Source: Cryoendolithus antarcticus
Taxonomy: Eukaryota > Ascomycota > Dothideomycetes > Cladosporiales > Cladosporiaceae
Direction: 5' to 3'
Assembly (NCBI GenBank): GCA_002077065.1
Contig: NAJO01000014.1
Coordinates: forward strand, 124,001 to 188,000
Length of the DNA stretch: 64,000 bases
Below the pieces are notes generated by a model that saw only the letters and a program-made list of their open reading frames with translations, was not told the origin of the DNA and searched no databases. The translations under genes were made by a program, and so were the position numbers. The first letter of the stretch is position 1. Every line of letters starts with the position of its first letter. Positions 32,857-43,121 of this stretch are shown here, piece by piece.

Positions 32857-34206
32857 TCAAGCAACTTCCTCCACCATCCTCGCGCCTCCCCTCGCCATCC
32901 CCTCCCCTCTTTCCACTGGAGGCCCACCGAATACCTCGCCCCGTTCTCCAGCAAGCCATTCGCTAGGTACACCTACCCTCACGCCTTCCTTCGCGCTCAC
33001 CCAGCGCGTGAAGAGTGGATCAGCTCTGATCTCCTCGCCGTCCTCGTCCCATCCGCCAGGCGTGCCAGTGCCATGTAAGCCCGCTGCGATCATCTCGGCG
33101 CGCGTGCGGCGTTTGGGAGCGGGTTTTGATAGGAGTTTGGAGATTGTTTCCATCTAGAGTGTATGAGTCAGCGAGGGAGAAAAGGGCGGGAGACAAGGGG
33201 GAGGATGAAGTACCTTTTCTTCCTCATTCTTCTTCTCGCTTAGATTCTTCCGGCGCCTAGCCATTTCTTGTCTTCGCATAGCGTGCTCTTCAGTAGTGAG
33301 CACTTTCTTCTTCAGAGCCTCATTGCTCAGTGCCATGAGATTCGCATCCTCTTCGAAAGCGCCTCTTTGTCGTCGCGTGAGTTTGCTGAGATCTGGCGTT
33401 GCGGAACGGGAGTTTGAATTCGAGGAATCTGGGGAGCCGGACTCATCATTCTCTTCGTCGTCGTCTTCGAGTAGCTCATCTTCAGGGTCGATGTCGATGC
33501 CTATCTCGTCTTCATTCTGGGCTGTGATGTCGGCGATCTCGTCCGCGGAGTCAAGGTCTGAGAGGTCTTCTTCTTCGTCTTGCGCTTGTTTGCGCTCGAC
33601 TGATTGCAGAGGCTTGGCTTTGCTGGGACCGGAGACTGTGACTGTGGGGTTACGCTGGCCATGTCCGGGTGGGTGTGTCTTGATCACAGGAGGTGGAGGG
33701 TGTGGGGGTTGCATTTCAGGTGCGTCGTCGTCGTCATCTTCTTCGCCCTCAGCGTCGTCGTCACTATCGACGTTCGCTGCGTCTGCGTCCGCGATCTCGA
33801 CATCCTCGTCTGCTTCTGCATCTTCGTCATCCTCGACGTCCATGCCAGCCATCTCCTCATCCTCGTCACTCTCAGGCTCCACCAGCACCTTGGGATTCCT
33901 AGTCGATCGTGCTGGCCTCGCAGCAGCAGGCGCAGGCGTCACATCGCTCTCGCTTGGCCCATCTGCAGCATATGGGTTGGGTGGGATTGAGGACCCGGAG
34001 GTTGCTTGGCGGAGCTTAGAGGGCGCAGCTTTGACTGTCAACTTCAGCGATTGCTTGCCACTTGTAGCTGCGCTGCGGGAGAGGACTGCTGTGGAGGGAT
34101 GGCCGGGAGGGCTACCACTGCGGGTGTCAGCGCGTGTGTATGGAGTTGATCTGCTGAGTGGGTGGGCTGAGGAAGGTGCGCGTGTCGAGCGGCGGGTTGG
34201 AGGCAT
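32857..34206 (-). CDS. IES2: INO80 complex subunit Ies2 (PAPA-1 domain)
   Basis: Exons 34206-33214 and 33153-32857, joined over a 60-nt intron (GTACTT/TAG), give 429 residues. Ies2/INO80B is a nuclear subunit of the INO80 chromatin remodeller. The N-terminal two thirds are disordered, Pro/Ser-rich, then extremely acidic (long Asp/Glu runs, about residues 115-270). The PAPA-1-type conserved segment begins at LTRRQRGAFEEDANLMALSNEA, includes RRQEMARRRKNLSEKKNEEEK at the exon junction and continues with METISKLLSKPAPKRRTR. The protein ends about 70 residues later (EEVA) and has no C-terminal HIT-type zinc finger as in animal INO80B. The open frame on the opposite strand here is only the mirror of the acid-rich repeats. 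Confidence 0.87.
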
Positions 34207-34923
34207 GGTATGGTAACAAGGGAATGAAAGTAGGTTTGTTGGAGAAGTCTAGAAAAGGTATGCCTGCAGTTCATGCACAAGCAAGCGTCGCGGCTTCCCT
34301 CCAGCTACGCGGGATGCTGCCGCTGTTGAAGCTGGCTGGCTGGCTGGCTGGCTGCGACTTGCATGCACTGGCTGATCTGCGTTCCACACCCTCCCGTCGG
34401 TATAACAGCACGTGGCCAGGCTTAGTCACTTCTCGTGCATGCATACTGGCGAGTTGGAATGTTTGACAAGCGCTTGGCAAGGCTGAGGCGCATGCAGGTG
34501 CAGACTTGCTTATGGTGAGGACTGGACGTACCGTGCAATTGGACTGGGAGGCTGATACATCGGGATCGCGCCTCCAGCTACTGCTCGTGGGGCGCTTATC
34601 GGTGCGCCGGAGGCTGACTTGAGCCGTTTTGAGGTATTGTAGTCCATGACTGTCGTGTATTGCCAACAATGTGCCAAAAGAAAGCGACACCGCTGTGCTC
34701 AGGTAATACAGTGATCGACATGTGCGCCCACTGCAGAGCATGTGAACTCGGCGATCGTTAGAGCTGCACCGTCGGCTAAATGCAGAACATGATCTATACG
34801 TTTAGCCATCCGTACATATCGCAAGCCGAGGCCTAATTTGCAGACGTCAAGTGCTCTTCGTCCAGTCGTCGCCCTCATAGACGATGTCTTCATAGGCTCG
34901 AGACTACGCAGTAGCAGCGCAGA
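34207..34923. other. Divergent promoter region of IES2 and the peroxin gene
   Basis: 717 bp with short frames only. Contains a GCTG tetranucleotide repeat at 34331-34354. Confidence 0.4.
34331..34354. repeat. GCTG microsatellite, six units
   Basis: Six perfect tandem copies of GCTG in the IES2/peroxin intergenic region. Confidence 0.9.
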
Positions 34924-36039
34924 ATGTCAGACGGACCAGCAAAGCCAGCCATACCGGCCTGGCAACATGCCCAGACACCTTTGAAGCCCGACACCCCATC
35001 TACACTTCCGACAAGCGAGAGCGCGGAACCGACACCAATACCAGCCGCAACGACATCCTTGGAACAGGACGAGACATCTGAAGCCGGCGCAACCTCGTTT
35101 GTGGGAGCTGCCACAGATCAAGAACGCGTCAAGAAGTTCCTGCTGCATGACGAGATCACGGACACCTCGATCGAGAAGAAACGGACATTTCTGAAGAGCA
35201 AAGACATCCCCGATCATGTCATCGACCAGGAATTAGGCACCTCATCCGTGGCTTTCGATGCCTCAGACTTTGCCAGCTTCAAGACGGCGAGCACGAAAGC
35301 ACCATTACCAGCTCAGACGCGATCAGCAGCTCCCCCAATTATCACCTACCCAGAGTGGCTGGCAGAAAGCCATAAACCGCCACCGCTGATCACAGTCTCG
35401 CGCGCAGTCAACACAGCGTACATCGCATCCGGCCTCGCCGCACTCCTCTATGGCGCCAGCACCTTCTTGATCCAGCCCATGGCGGAGAAAATGACCGAAA
35501 GCCGACACGACTTTGCCGCACACAGCAATACCAAGGTCGACGAGTTCAACGAGCGCCTGTCGAAGCTTGTGTCCCGTATACCAGAGACGAAGCGGACTGG
35601 AGACGACGTGGATGACATCGAGAGCATTACAAGTGACCCAACCGAGCTCTTCCACCGCGACATGGGCACGCAGACCTCCCCTCCCCTCTCCCCCTCCTCA
35701 AGCGTCAGCACAGAAGCTGGCGCCCACCCTATCGTCAACAAGCAAGCCGACCGCCTCGCCAGCTTGAACTCAGAGCTCGCCAGCATCCTCTCCGGCTCGG
35801 AAAGCGCTGACGCGGCGACCAAGGCGAGGCAGGAGAAGCTCGACGAGCTGCACAACTACCTCGACAACACGCTGTACAGATCTCAGCCTGTGAGCGTGTG
35901 GTCTTCGGGCGTTGATGCGAATGAAGAGAAGGGGAGGTGGGATGCTGTGGAGGAGTTGAAGAAGGAGATTAGGGGCGTGAAGGGGGTGTTGTTGAGTGCC
36001 AAGAGGTTTGCGCCGGTGAATGGTGTGAGAGCTGGCTAG
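34924..36039 (+). CDS. Peroxisomal membrane protein, Pex14/17 (Pex33) type
   Basis: Single exon, 371 residues, ATG at 34924. Pex14-family peroxins form the docking site for cargo-loaded Pex5 at the peroxisome membrane. The Pex14 N-terminal domain is at about residues 66-100: ERVKKFLLHDEITDTSIEKK, then FLKSKDIPDHVIDQEL, matching the FL-x(n)-K-x-x-FLKSK-x(n)-I pattern. A Pro/Ser-rich linker leads to one membrane segment at about residues 162-182 (TAYIASGLAALLYGASTFLI), then an alpha-helical, coiled-coil-like part and an acidic C-terminus. Relative to classic Pex14 the first about 60 residues before the domain are longer and the C-terminal half resembles the fungal Pex14/17 (Pex33) proteins; I favour that subtype but cannot exclude Pex14 itself. 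Confidence 0.82.
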   Translation: MSDGPAKPAIPAWQHAQTPLKPDTPSTLPTSESAEPTPIPAATTSLEQDETSEAGATSFVGAATDQERVKKFLLHDEITDTSIEKKRTFLKSKDIPDHVIDQELGTSSVAFDASDFASFKTASTKAPLPAQTRSAAPPIITYPEWLAESHKPPPLITVSRAVNTAYIASGLAALLYGASTFLIQPMAEKMTESRHDFAAHSNTKVDEFNERLSKLVSRIPETKRTGDDVDDIESITSDPTELFHRDMGTQTSPPLSPSSSVSTEAGAHPIVNKQADRLASLNSELASILSGSESADAATKARQEKLDELHNYLDNTLYRSQPVSVWSSGVDANEEKGRWDAVEELKKEIRGVKGVLLSAKRFAPVNGVRAG

Positions 36040-36432
36040 CGACATCTTGGACAACGTCGAATGTGCGCCTCGCCTCATGCTCACAAGAGTGCATATGCCG
36101 CCGAAGGCCGCTGAGACTGAGCAGATGGGACGCAGATGTATAAATGGTTGATACGCCTTACGAGGGCAGAGCTCGCCAAGGCACGACCACACATCGTTTT
36201 TCACGCCCTGTCGATCCGATAGGAATGCTAGAATTGTGCTAAAGGTCTGCGCATCGGGGTGACGGGAGGAGCGAAGGGAGGAGGTTGCGATCGGGTCCAC
36301 CCAAGAGAGACAAGCGAACCGTGCACAGCACGTCTCCGCCACTCAAGCTTGGAAAGGCCATCTTCCCATCATCATTATCATCACCTAAACCTGCCTAGAT
36401 CAGCGGCTGCTCGCCCAACGCCATTGCTTATA
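36040..36432. other. Intergenic, no gene seen
   Basis: About 390 bp between the peroxin gene and the first decayed BTB copy. No feature recognised. Confidence 0.35.
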
Positions 36433-36810
36433 ATGGCGGAATTTCCAGCAGCGCCCGCTGAATACGAACGGTATGATACGAATATATCGACTTCTCGGGC
36501 CACAACGCAGCGCTAACATTCCTATCGAGCAGCAATTTCAGGAAGACGTTCAAGGTGAAGGTCGGAAGTGCGCCTGACGATCAGCTCTACAGCCTCCGCA
36601 ACGACATCTTCACCCAACGATCGAGCTTTTTCAAGGCTTCTCTTTCGCGGACGTGGGCGAAGGGAGATGCGCCGCTTGATCTTAGCGAACACGACACCGG
36701 CGCATTCGAAGGGTACCTTCACTACGTATACCTATACGAGCTACCAGACCTTAAGGACCAGCTACCATCAGCATAACAGCGATCATCCGAGGTGTGATTG
36801 AGTGAAATCT
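36433..36810 (+). pseudogene. Truncated BTB/POZ-domain gene copy 1
   Basis: A BTB-like segment reads KVKVGSAPDDQLYSLRNDIF, TQRSSFFKASLSRTW, then PLDLSEHDTGAFEGYLHYVYLYELP, ending in a stop at 36776. The DNA at 36757-36795 aligns with the 3' end of copy 2 (about 37690-37730: the shared pattern is ATCAGCATA, then GATCA, then AGGTGTG), so about 400 bp of the middle of the gene has been deleted and the frame lost. A possible first exon starts with the ATG at 36433, but it runs into TAA before a splice-like CAG. Intact BTB proteins of this fungal type are substrate adaptors or of unknown role. Confidence 0.65.
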
Positions 36811-37106
36811 GCATCGAGGCTCGTATGACACTACTGAGCTGGAATGGAGGATCTACGTGTGCAGTCATGAAGCGAAGTGAAGCAAGGCGGAGTCGACTGG
36901 CATCCGGGCGATCCTGAGTCTCGAGCGTAAGCATCATTGAAGAGGAAATCGGAACAGCTCATCGTGGTCAGAGCGGCCCGAGGTAGTGTTTGTTCTTCAA
37001 CACATTCTTCAGACAGACGCACGCCTCTGCTCACATAATCCACTGGCACATCATCTTTCCCTACCAGGATCCAAGATCGTACAGAGCAGATACTTTACGC
37101 GTTGTC

Positions 37107-37775
37107 ATGGCCGAAGGCACGTTTGCTGTGAAAGTAGGACCCACGCCTCACGTCCAGATCTACAACCTGCAAACCGAGGTCTTCACGTAGCGATCCAGTT
37201 GCTTCAAGGCTGCTCTATCGAACTCTTGAAGGCAGACGGATACGCCGATCGACCTCACCGATCACGATAAGCAGGTATTCGAAGCTTACAACTACTACGT
37301 GGATCACGGGAAGCTACCGGACGACGCAGACGACGACATGAATGAACTGGTTAGGCTCTACATCCTAGTAGACAAGCTCGGAGATCTTACAGCCGCGAAC
37401 CACATCATCGACCGGCTGATCCAGTATAGCGATGAACAGAGTGCGCTACCGGATAGCGAGACCGCGGACCGGATCTCCCAGATCCTAGCTCAAGGGAGTC
37501 CACTCCGGAGGCTGCTCATAGACTGGCAAGTTCGCGATGCCGGAGAGGGTATTACAGGCGACGATCTGTCCCAGGAGATTCTCGCCGCGATATCCAGAGA
37601 GTGTACGCGGGCGCGTATCTTGGAGGAGGATGAGCATTTCTGCTTCCAGGAAGAAGCGTTATTCATCTGTGTGTCGCAATTGGCGGAGAAGGAGAGGTGC
37701 CGGTATCATCAGCATAGAAAGGATCACCCTAGGTGTGCGGAAGATGAAGTGACGGGTGGCTCAGATAGCGACTGA
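37107..37775 (+). pseudogene. BTB/POZ-domain gene copy 2 with two in-frame stops
   Basis: The frame from the ATG at 37107 gives FAVKVGPTPHVQIYNLQTEVF, then TAG at 37188-37190, RSSCFKAALSNS, then TGA at 37227-37229, then an open 182-codon frame with TPIDLTDHDKQVFEAY, a C-terminal helical region (LVRLYILVDKLGDLTAANHIIDRL) and an acidic tail. The stops fall where copy 1 has Gln (TQRSSFF) and Trp (SRTW), so each can be explained by a single C:G to T:A change from CAG and TGG. The C-terminal part is typical of fungal BTB proteins (conserved LY.LADKLGD pattern). Confidence 0.75.
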
Positions 37776-38268
37776 TTGGGGACTGGAAGGCAGCGGTGAC
37801 GAAAGGCGATTTCATACTATGTAAGACGTCCGATGCAGATTGGCAGTGGCGATCCTGATCGAGGTTCAGGCTGCGGAGTGATGGGCTGAAGGTACAGAAA
37901 TATTTCGTTGCGGGTGAAGATTCGTCACCTCACGTACCTTCCTTTCTTCGCTCGCAAAACCTACGTCTCAACATGCGGCTGCGCATTTGGATTCTTTGCC
38001 CGAAAGCTACTTCACTTCTCATTTGATAGTGTGGCCAGCTGAAGTCTGTCTGGTCAGTCGGGCCCAAACGAGGATGCGTACCGGACGAACTTGAGAGACA
38101 CTTCACTACACCTCGGCACATGGGAATCACGGTCTGCGGAATGCGCAACAGTGTCATGCCCACGAAGGCGCGAAGGTCTCGTCGAACGTCGCGCAGGGAA
38201 TGCAGATTTGCGATTACACATAGCAGCGAGCATCACTGTGGATTGTTCCTTCCTTGCAGGATCTTGTG
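37776..38268. other. Intergenic, no gene seen
   Basis: 493 bp. The first part still shows patches resembling the 3' flank of BTB copy 1 (shared GGCGATCCTGA), so the duplication extends beyond the coding part. The rest is 5' flank of the GFA gene. Confidence 0.4.
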
Positions 38269-38734
38269 ATGTCCGCTCCCTTCCGCTGCCTCTGCGGCAA
38301 CATATCCGGCACCGTAACAGGCACTGACAAAGGTCCCCACTCCCGCTATCTCCCCTCTTCCTCCCTCTCCCTTCCGCTAACCCCCCTTCCTCTATCTAGG
38401 CGCCGTCCTCTGCCACTGCCTCAACTGCCGCCGCTTCACGGGCTCCGCCTTCGCCCACAACCAACGCTACACGAAAGCCGTCATCGCCTACACCAACTCC
38501 TCCCGACCAAAAGTCTACCGCGACTCAGACACCAAGTCCGGCGTAACGCTGAAGCGAAGTTTTTGTTCCGAGTGTGGGAGTTCGATTTTCATCGAGAGTG
38601 AAGCCGTGGAGGGGCTGGTGATCGTGCATTGTGGCGTTATCGATGATGCTGAGGCGCGGAAGCCGAAGTTTGAGCTATTTGGGGAGGAGAGGAGGGGGTG
38701 GGTGGGGGATGTTGGGGGGAAGGCGAAGATTTGA
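38269..38734 (+). CDS. GFA-family (glutathione-dependent formaldehyde-activating-like) zinc protein
   Basis: Exons 38269-38332 and 38400-38734 give 132 residues. The GFA/CENP-V fold binds zinc through conserved cysteines; here they are CLCG near the start, CHCLNCRRFTGS after the junction and FCSECGSSIF later. GFA-like proteins occur widely in fungi with largely unknown substrates; most are not true S-hydroxymethylglutathione synthases. The intron (67 nt) has a weak donor (AAAG|GTCCCC) but a clean pyrimidine-rich CTAG acceptor, and joining restores the expected spacing between the first two cysteine motifs. Convergent with the CSC1-type gene, 121 bp between stops. Confidence 0.85.
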
Positions 38735-38855
38735 GGGGGCATGGTATGATGGCGTGGATTTCGTAGACATTTCACCTTTGTTGCTACATGCTTTGTGTTT
38801 TACGTGACCACTCTTGATTCCCATCCATTCTTCAACACCACCCGTATCCCCATCG

Positions 38856-41468
38856 CTAGATGATCTTCGGCTTCGAGAATATCGGCACCTTCTCAAAGTC
38901 ATGCTCCCAGCTCAACTTCCCATGCTTATCAATGCTCGCCCCCTCATCCGTACACTTAATCCCCGCCCTCTCATTCTCCTCAATCTCCTGCTTACTCACA
39001 CCCTTCGCGTCCCTCGGTAGCCACAACTTCGGCGTCTTAGCAGTGAACGCAGGGTTCTCGTAAGCATTCCCATAGTCTTCGTCGCTCAGCTGCGGTACGT
39101 CTTCCTCGCGGGCAGAGGCACCATTGAGCCAGACCTTGACTTGCTCGCGTGAGGATTGGATGTAAGAGTCGAAGAATCGGGAGAGGGAGTTTGAGGTGGA
39201 CTTCGGAAGGCGGTCTAGGCCGAGTCTGCGGTTGTGCGCAGCTGTATGCAGAGCCACTTCGTCGTTGGGATCGATGTTCTCTTCATCTGCTAAGAGGGGA
39301 ATCTCGGCTTCTTGCCAGGTGTCTACGCCGAGGTAGAGTTCGAGAGGTCGGAGGATGCGGTCCAGGACGAGATTCAGGATCGCAGTGACGATGAGAAGAA
39401 CAACGATCAGGACCGTCTGGATGGCAGCCTTGCGGGCGCTGAAGAGGCCGATAAGAGACAGCTCGGCGAGGTAGATGCCTGTCATCATCTGCTGCAGAGC
39501 GCGCTTGTACATCTCGCCCTTGGTGTCGATCTTGCTTTGACAGACGTAAAGTAGGTTGTAGCGGTAGCTCAGGTAGTAGAGTGCTAGACCGACGGTCGCG
39601 AAGCCGAGCACTAGTGGCGCGATACAAGAGTATGCAATGGCAATTACGAGTAAGTTGGTAAACTTCGGGAATAGGCTGCCGTACGAAATGCCCTTCATGC
39701 GAGAGTACTCAGTAAACTGCTCCCGTGGGGTCTTGTTCCAGAAGTGCTGGTAGAAGAGGTATTCCATCAGGTCGGAGGAATTGAGCACGTTACTCGCTGC
39801 ACTAGTCAGACCTTGGATGAGGAAGTATGTAAGGTAGAAGTTTGACGCTTTGGGCACGCTGCTGGCGAGCAAATCTGGCGCTGACTGCGGGTTCTGTACA
39901 ATTTGCGATGCGACGGCAGCGGCGCCGGACGAGAAAGTCGTCACGAGGAAGATCTGGAAGACCTGGAAGCTGAAGTACCACGCCTGTGTCTTGAGCTCGG
40001 CTTGTGGTGTGGTGGGCTCGCCTGATAGCTTAGCGACATCTGTGATCTGTCAGTAATGCTCCGCAGCTCTATGTCGCTCTGAAAGCGGGCACCACTCACG
40101 TCTGAAGAGCTTCGGTACGTACGACACGAACCAGCTCACGAGGAATGGCGGCAAGAGACCAGTCATCAAGCTCAGCATCCAGTCAGGCATGTCGTTGATC
40201 CAATTCAACCAGCTATACTGGTCCGCCAGATACTGCACATTGCTAAGTGTGCCAATCAAGCCCACGGGTATCGAGAAGAAGATACTGAACGCAATGACAA
40301 ACGCTAGCCCAAGTGACGCCTTCGACATCCGGACAGACACAGGTCTTGCCAGATTGGACCAAAGCACCTCCTTCGGCGCCACAGCCAAGTATCGATCTTC
40401 GATGGGAATTCGCGGGCTCTTGAAGCTGAGCGTTTCGAACGCGCGATGTGCGGCTGGCTGGGTGTCGAACGTCACGAAGACACCAGACTGACCGGGCACT
40501 CCTCTAGCCGGTGATGCGCGATGAGAAGTGATCTGCTCAGCCAGATCGGCTACTGTGCCCCGCGAGAACTCGATCGCGTCGTGCTTCTTGCCGACTAGAA
40601 GCGGCTGTCGCGTGGACGGCCGCTGCGCCTTGGGTACAGCTCCCCCGTTGCCATTCTCAGCAGCTGACGAGTTACCGCCGCTCGACTTACTCTTCACGCC
40701 ACGCACGATCAAGTCGAATTCTGCAGATTCGAGATCCATCGCTGCACTTTTGCGCTGCTCCACGAGTTGCTCCAGATCTCCAGCATCCTTCACCGGCCAC
40801 GACCGCTTTGCATGCTCTCCAAAGTAACTCTTCAGATTACCCGGCAGCAGAGCATCCCTGGGCACGTTCAAAAACAGTACTGTCTTCGCCGACAGCTTCT
40901 CATTGTTCGGCGCCCCAAGTAGATACGCCTGTCTCGTCCCGATGAGCACCAAACGCTCCCTTGCAATGATCAAGGTCACAGCCAAGAACAGTACCCATGC
41001 AACCGCAGTGTGCGCCCACAGCACACTGTTGTCGTCGACATTGCTGAAACTCAAAGCATCAAGCTGCTCTGCCTTGCCGCCCCCAAAGAGGTTCGCTGGC
41101 AGCAGGACCGGGAACGTGATCAAGCATCCGATGCCACAGATGAAGACGATGAACTTTAGGAACCGCAGATAGAGGTACGCGTCTAGCGCACTATGCTGTA
41201 GCACGAACGGGTTGTGCAGACTCCAGAAGTCATTAAACCAGTTCTGGCCTGTTGGACTGCTAGCAGGTGTGCGGTCCTTCTCGGGTACTGTGCCTAAGAA
41301 GGTTCGGGGTGCGTAGTGCTTCAAGAAGCGGTTCCGTAGGATCAGGAATAGGCCGAGTGAGAGCAGAGCGCTGGTGAAGGTTGGGATGAAGGCTGCGAGA
41401 ATCGTCTGGCCTGAAGACGACGACGAAGAGCGATGGCCGCCGTGGTCTGACGCCAGAGTTTCCAGCAT
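38856..41468 (-). CDS. CSC1/OSCA-like (DUF221) membrane channel protein
   Basis: Exons 41468-40100 and 40039-38856, joined over a 60-nt intron (GTGAGT/CAG, phase 1), give 850 residues. The family (yeast Csc1, Rsn1, Phm7; plant OSCA) forms calcium-permeable osmosensitive or mechanosensitive channels in the plasma membrane. Order of parts: N-terminal TM hairpin region (about 20-200, AAFIPTFTSALLSLGLFLIL, then YLRFLKFIVFICGIGCL), cytosolic RNA-recognition-like domain (about 200-390, TVLFLNVPRD, FVTFDTQPAAHRAFE), then a seven-TM core starting with APKEVLWSNLARPVSVR and crossing the exon junction (SWFVSYVPKLFRHVAKLSG), and a polar cytosolic tail of about 150 residues. Which of the several fungal paralogues it is cannot be settled by eye. 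Confidence 0.93.
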
Positions 41469-41982
41469 TGTGGCTGTCCGGCTTACTCGTGGTGTTAGAT
41501 GTAAGAGTAGATATTGCGTAGGCCGTCCAGGCGGCAGTCTTGGCTCTTGGTATTAGATCATGTGTGGCCACGGATGCTCCAGCCGTCACTGTGTGCTTGT
41601 CGTGATCACACAGCTCACAATGGCAGTGAAGTTGCAAAAAGGTCTGGTCGATGTGTGGCTGTGCAAGGTTATATATTACGAACACTCTGGAACTCTGCAT
41701 TGCAGAACAAGGTCAAGCTCTCCCCACAAAGCACGCGCCTCTGGATCGACGAAGCGTGACGATCGACGTCACCTTGCAGATCCCAGCCCGCGGAACGCGC
41801 CATCTCATACCGAAGACCAAGTACAGGGTACGACATCCTCCAGAAAGGCATCCATATCGCGTGCAACCTTACCAGCCAGGCACATCCCTGCCAACCACAT
41901 CACTACCTCAATTATTCTCGTCCTACAGCAGCAGCACTCCCTCAATCCCACTTCGCACACTCCACCCGACCGACCACCCGCC
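41469..41982. other. Divergent promoter region, no gene seen
   Basis: 514 bp between the CSC1-like gene and the NEDD8-protease gene. The protease frame is open upstream to 41560, but the extra codons begin at a non-ATG codon and lack family similarity, so they are excluded. Confidence 0.4.
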
Positions 41983-42849
41983 ATGCCCCTCACAAAACAC
42001 TCCCCGTCCTCTGGCCGCGCCTCCCCCGCCGACAACAAATACCTGCACCCCAATGGCGGCCGACTCTCTGGCCTCTTCCACCGCCGCCACTCTCCCGACG
42101 AAGCCTACCTCTCCTACCACGACGTGCGGCTTACCCACGAAGACGTGAACACCATAAAAAACGACTGGCTCACGGATAACGCCATAGCCTTCTGGGAAGA
42201 GTACCTCGAGCACGAGAAACTGCGCGACTACCCGAAAGCGAACATTGTGCTGCTGCGACCGAGCATGGCATTCTTGCTCATGAATACAAAAGACCCGCTA
42301 GAATTGAAAACAGCACTCCCAGACTTCAGCAAAACAACCCACATCTTCCTCCCCGTGAACGACTGCCGCGACGTCACCCATGCCGAAGGCGGCAGCCACT
42401 GGTCCCTCCTCCTCGTCTCAGTCCTAGACGGCATAGCCTTCCACTACGATTCCCTCACGCCCTCGAACCTCTCCGAAGCCAAGCTCAGCACCCACCGCAT
42501 CTCCCAACTGCTAGGCCGGCCGCTGAAATTCATAAACCTCGACGACTCGCCGCAGCAAGAAAACAGCTCCGATTGTGGAGTATTCGTTTGTCTAGTAATG
42601 CAGCATTTGCTGCTAGGCAGGTTGTTGAAAGCGCATGCGAGGGACAAGATCAGCATGAGTATGCGCGGTAAAGACGTGGATGCCAAGGGGGGAAGGCAGG
42701 AGATGTTGCGGATTATCAATGCGAGGGTTGAGGAGGGGGAGAGGAGAAGGAGTCGGAGTCGGAGTCCGGCTGTGAAGCAGGAGGGTGGGGGAAAGGGGAG
42801 GAGTAAGAGTCCGCCGAGAATTGGGGATGAGCAGGATGTGACGTCGTGA
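41983..42849 (+). CDS. NEDD8-specific cysteine protease (SENP8/NEDP1 type, C48)
   Basis: Single exon, 288 residues from the ATG at 41983 (context CCGCCATGCC). It is a Ulp1-fold protease, and among these the closest layout is SENP8/NEDP1, which processes or removes NEDD8/Rub1. The fold starts with LSYHDVRLTHEDVNTIKNDWLTDNAIAFWEEYLE. The catalytic triad is His139 (GGSHWSLLLV), Asp156 (FHYDSL) and Cys198 (SSDCGVFVC), with the Gln of the oxyanion hole in SPQQENSSD. The C-terminal about 60 residues are basic and Ser/Arg rich (RRRSRSRSP), a possible nuclear-targeting extension not found in short animal SENP8. Confidence 0.9.
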   Translation: MPLTKHSPSSGRASPADNKYLHPNGGRLSGLFHRRHSPDEAYLSYHDVRLTHEDVNTIKNDWLTDNAIAFWEEYLEHEKLRDYPKANIVLLRPSMAFLLMNTKDPLELKTALPDFSKTTHIFLPVNDCRDVTHAEGGSHWSLLLVSVLDGIAFHYDSLTPSNLSEAKLSTHRISQLLGRPLKFINLDDSPQQENSSDCGVFVCLVMQHLLLGRLLKAHARDKISMSMRGKDVDAKGGRQEMLRIINARVEEGERRRSRSRSPAVKQEGGGKGRSKSPPRIGDEQDVTS

Positions 42850-43121
42850 TGATGGCAGGATTGAGGAGCTCTGGTAATGGGTGGGATGTCTGCTTACTGT
42901 TTTGTGGCTTTAGCGCGGCGTTCGGAAAGTGATTTGCTTGATGTGAGAGGAATGACTGAAGCCATTTGGGCGACGGGAGGGCATGAGCGGTGGCTTGACT
43001 ACGAAGCGACGGAAGTCTTGCTTACTTATGTACAGAGTGGGCAGTTCCCCTCATTGACATCTTCGCGCCGGCTCCATTCCTCACGAGCAAATTGGGCGTG
43101 CAAGGCTTTTCCACTAATCAC

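Noticed and set aside
33296..34216. 306-codon plus-strand Ser-rich frame
   Set aside because: Exact mirror of the Asp/Glu repeats of the IES2 gene; long Ser runs are the antisense of GAC/GAA codons.
41560..41982. 141-codon N-terminal extension of the NEDD8 protease
   Set aside because: The frame is open but starts at a non-ATG codon and has no family similarity; the ATG at 41983 sits just before the conserved fold.
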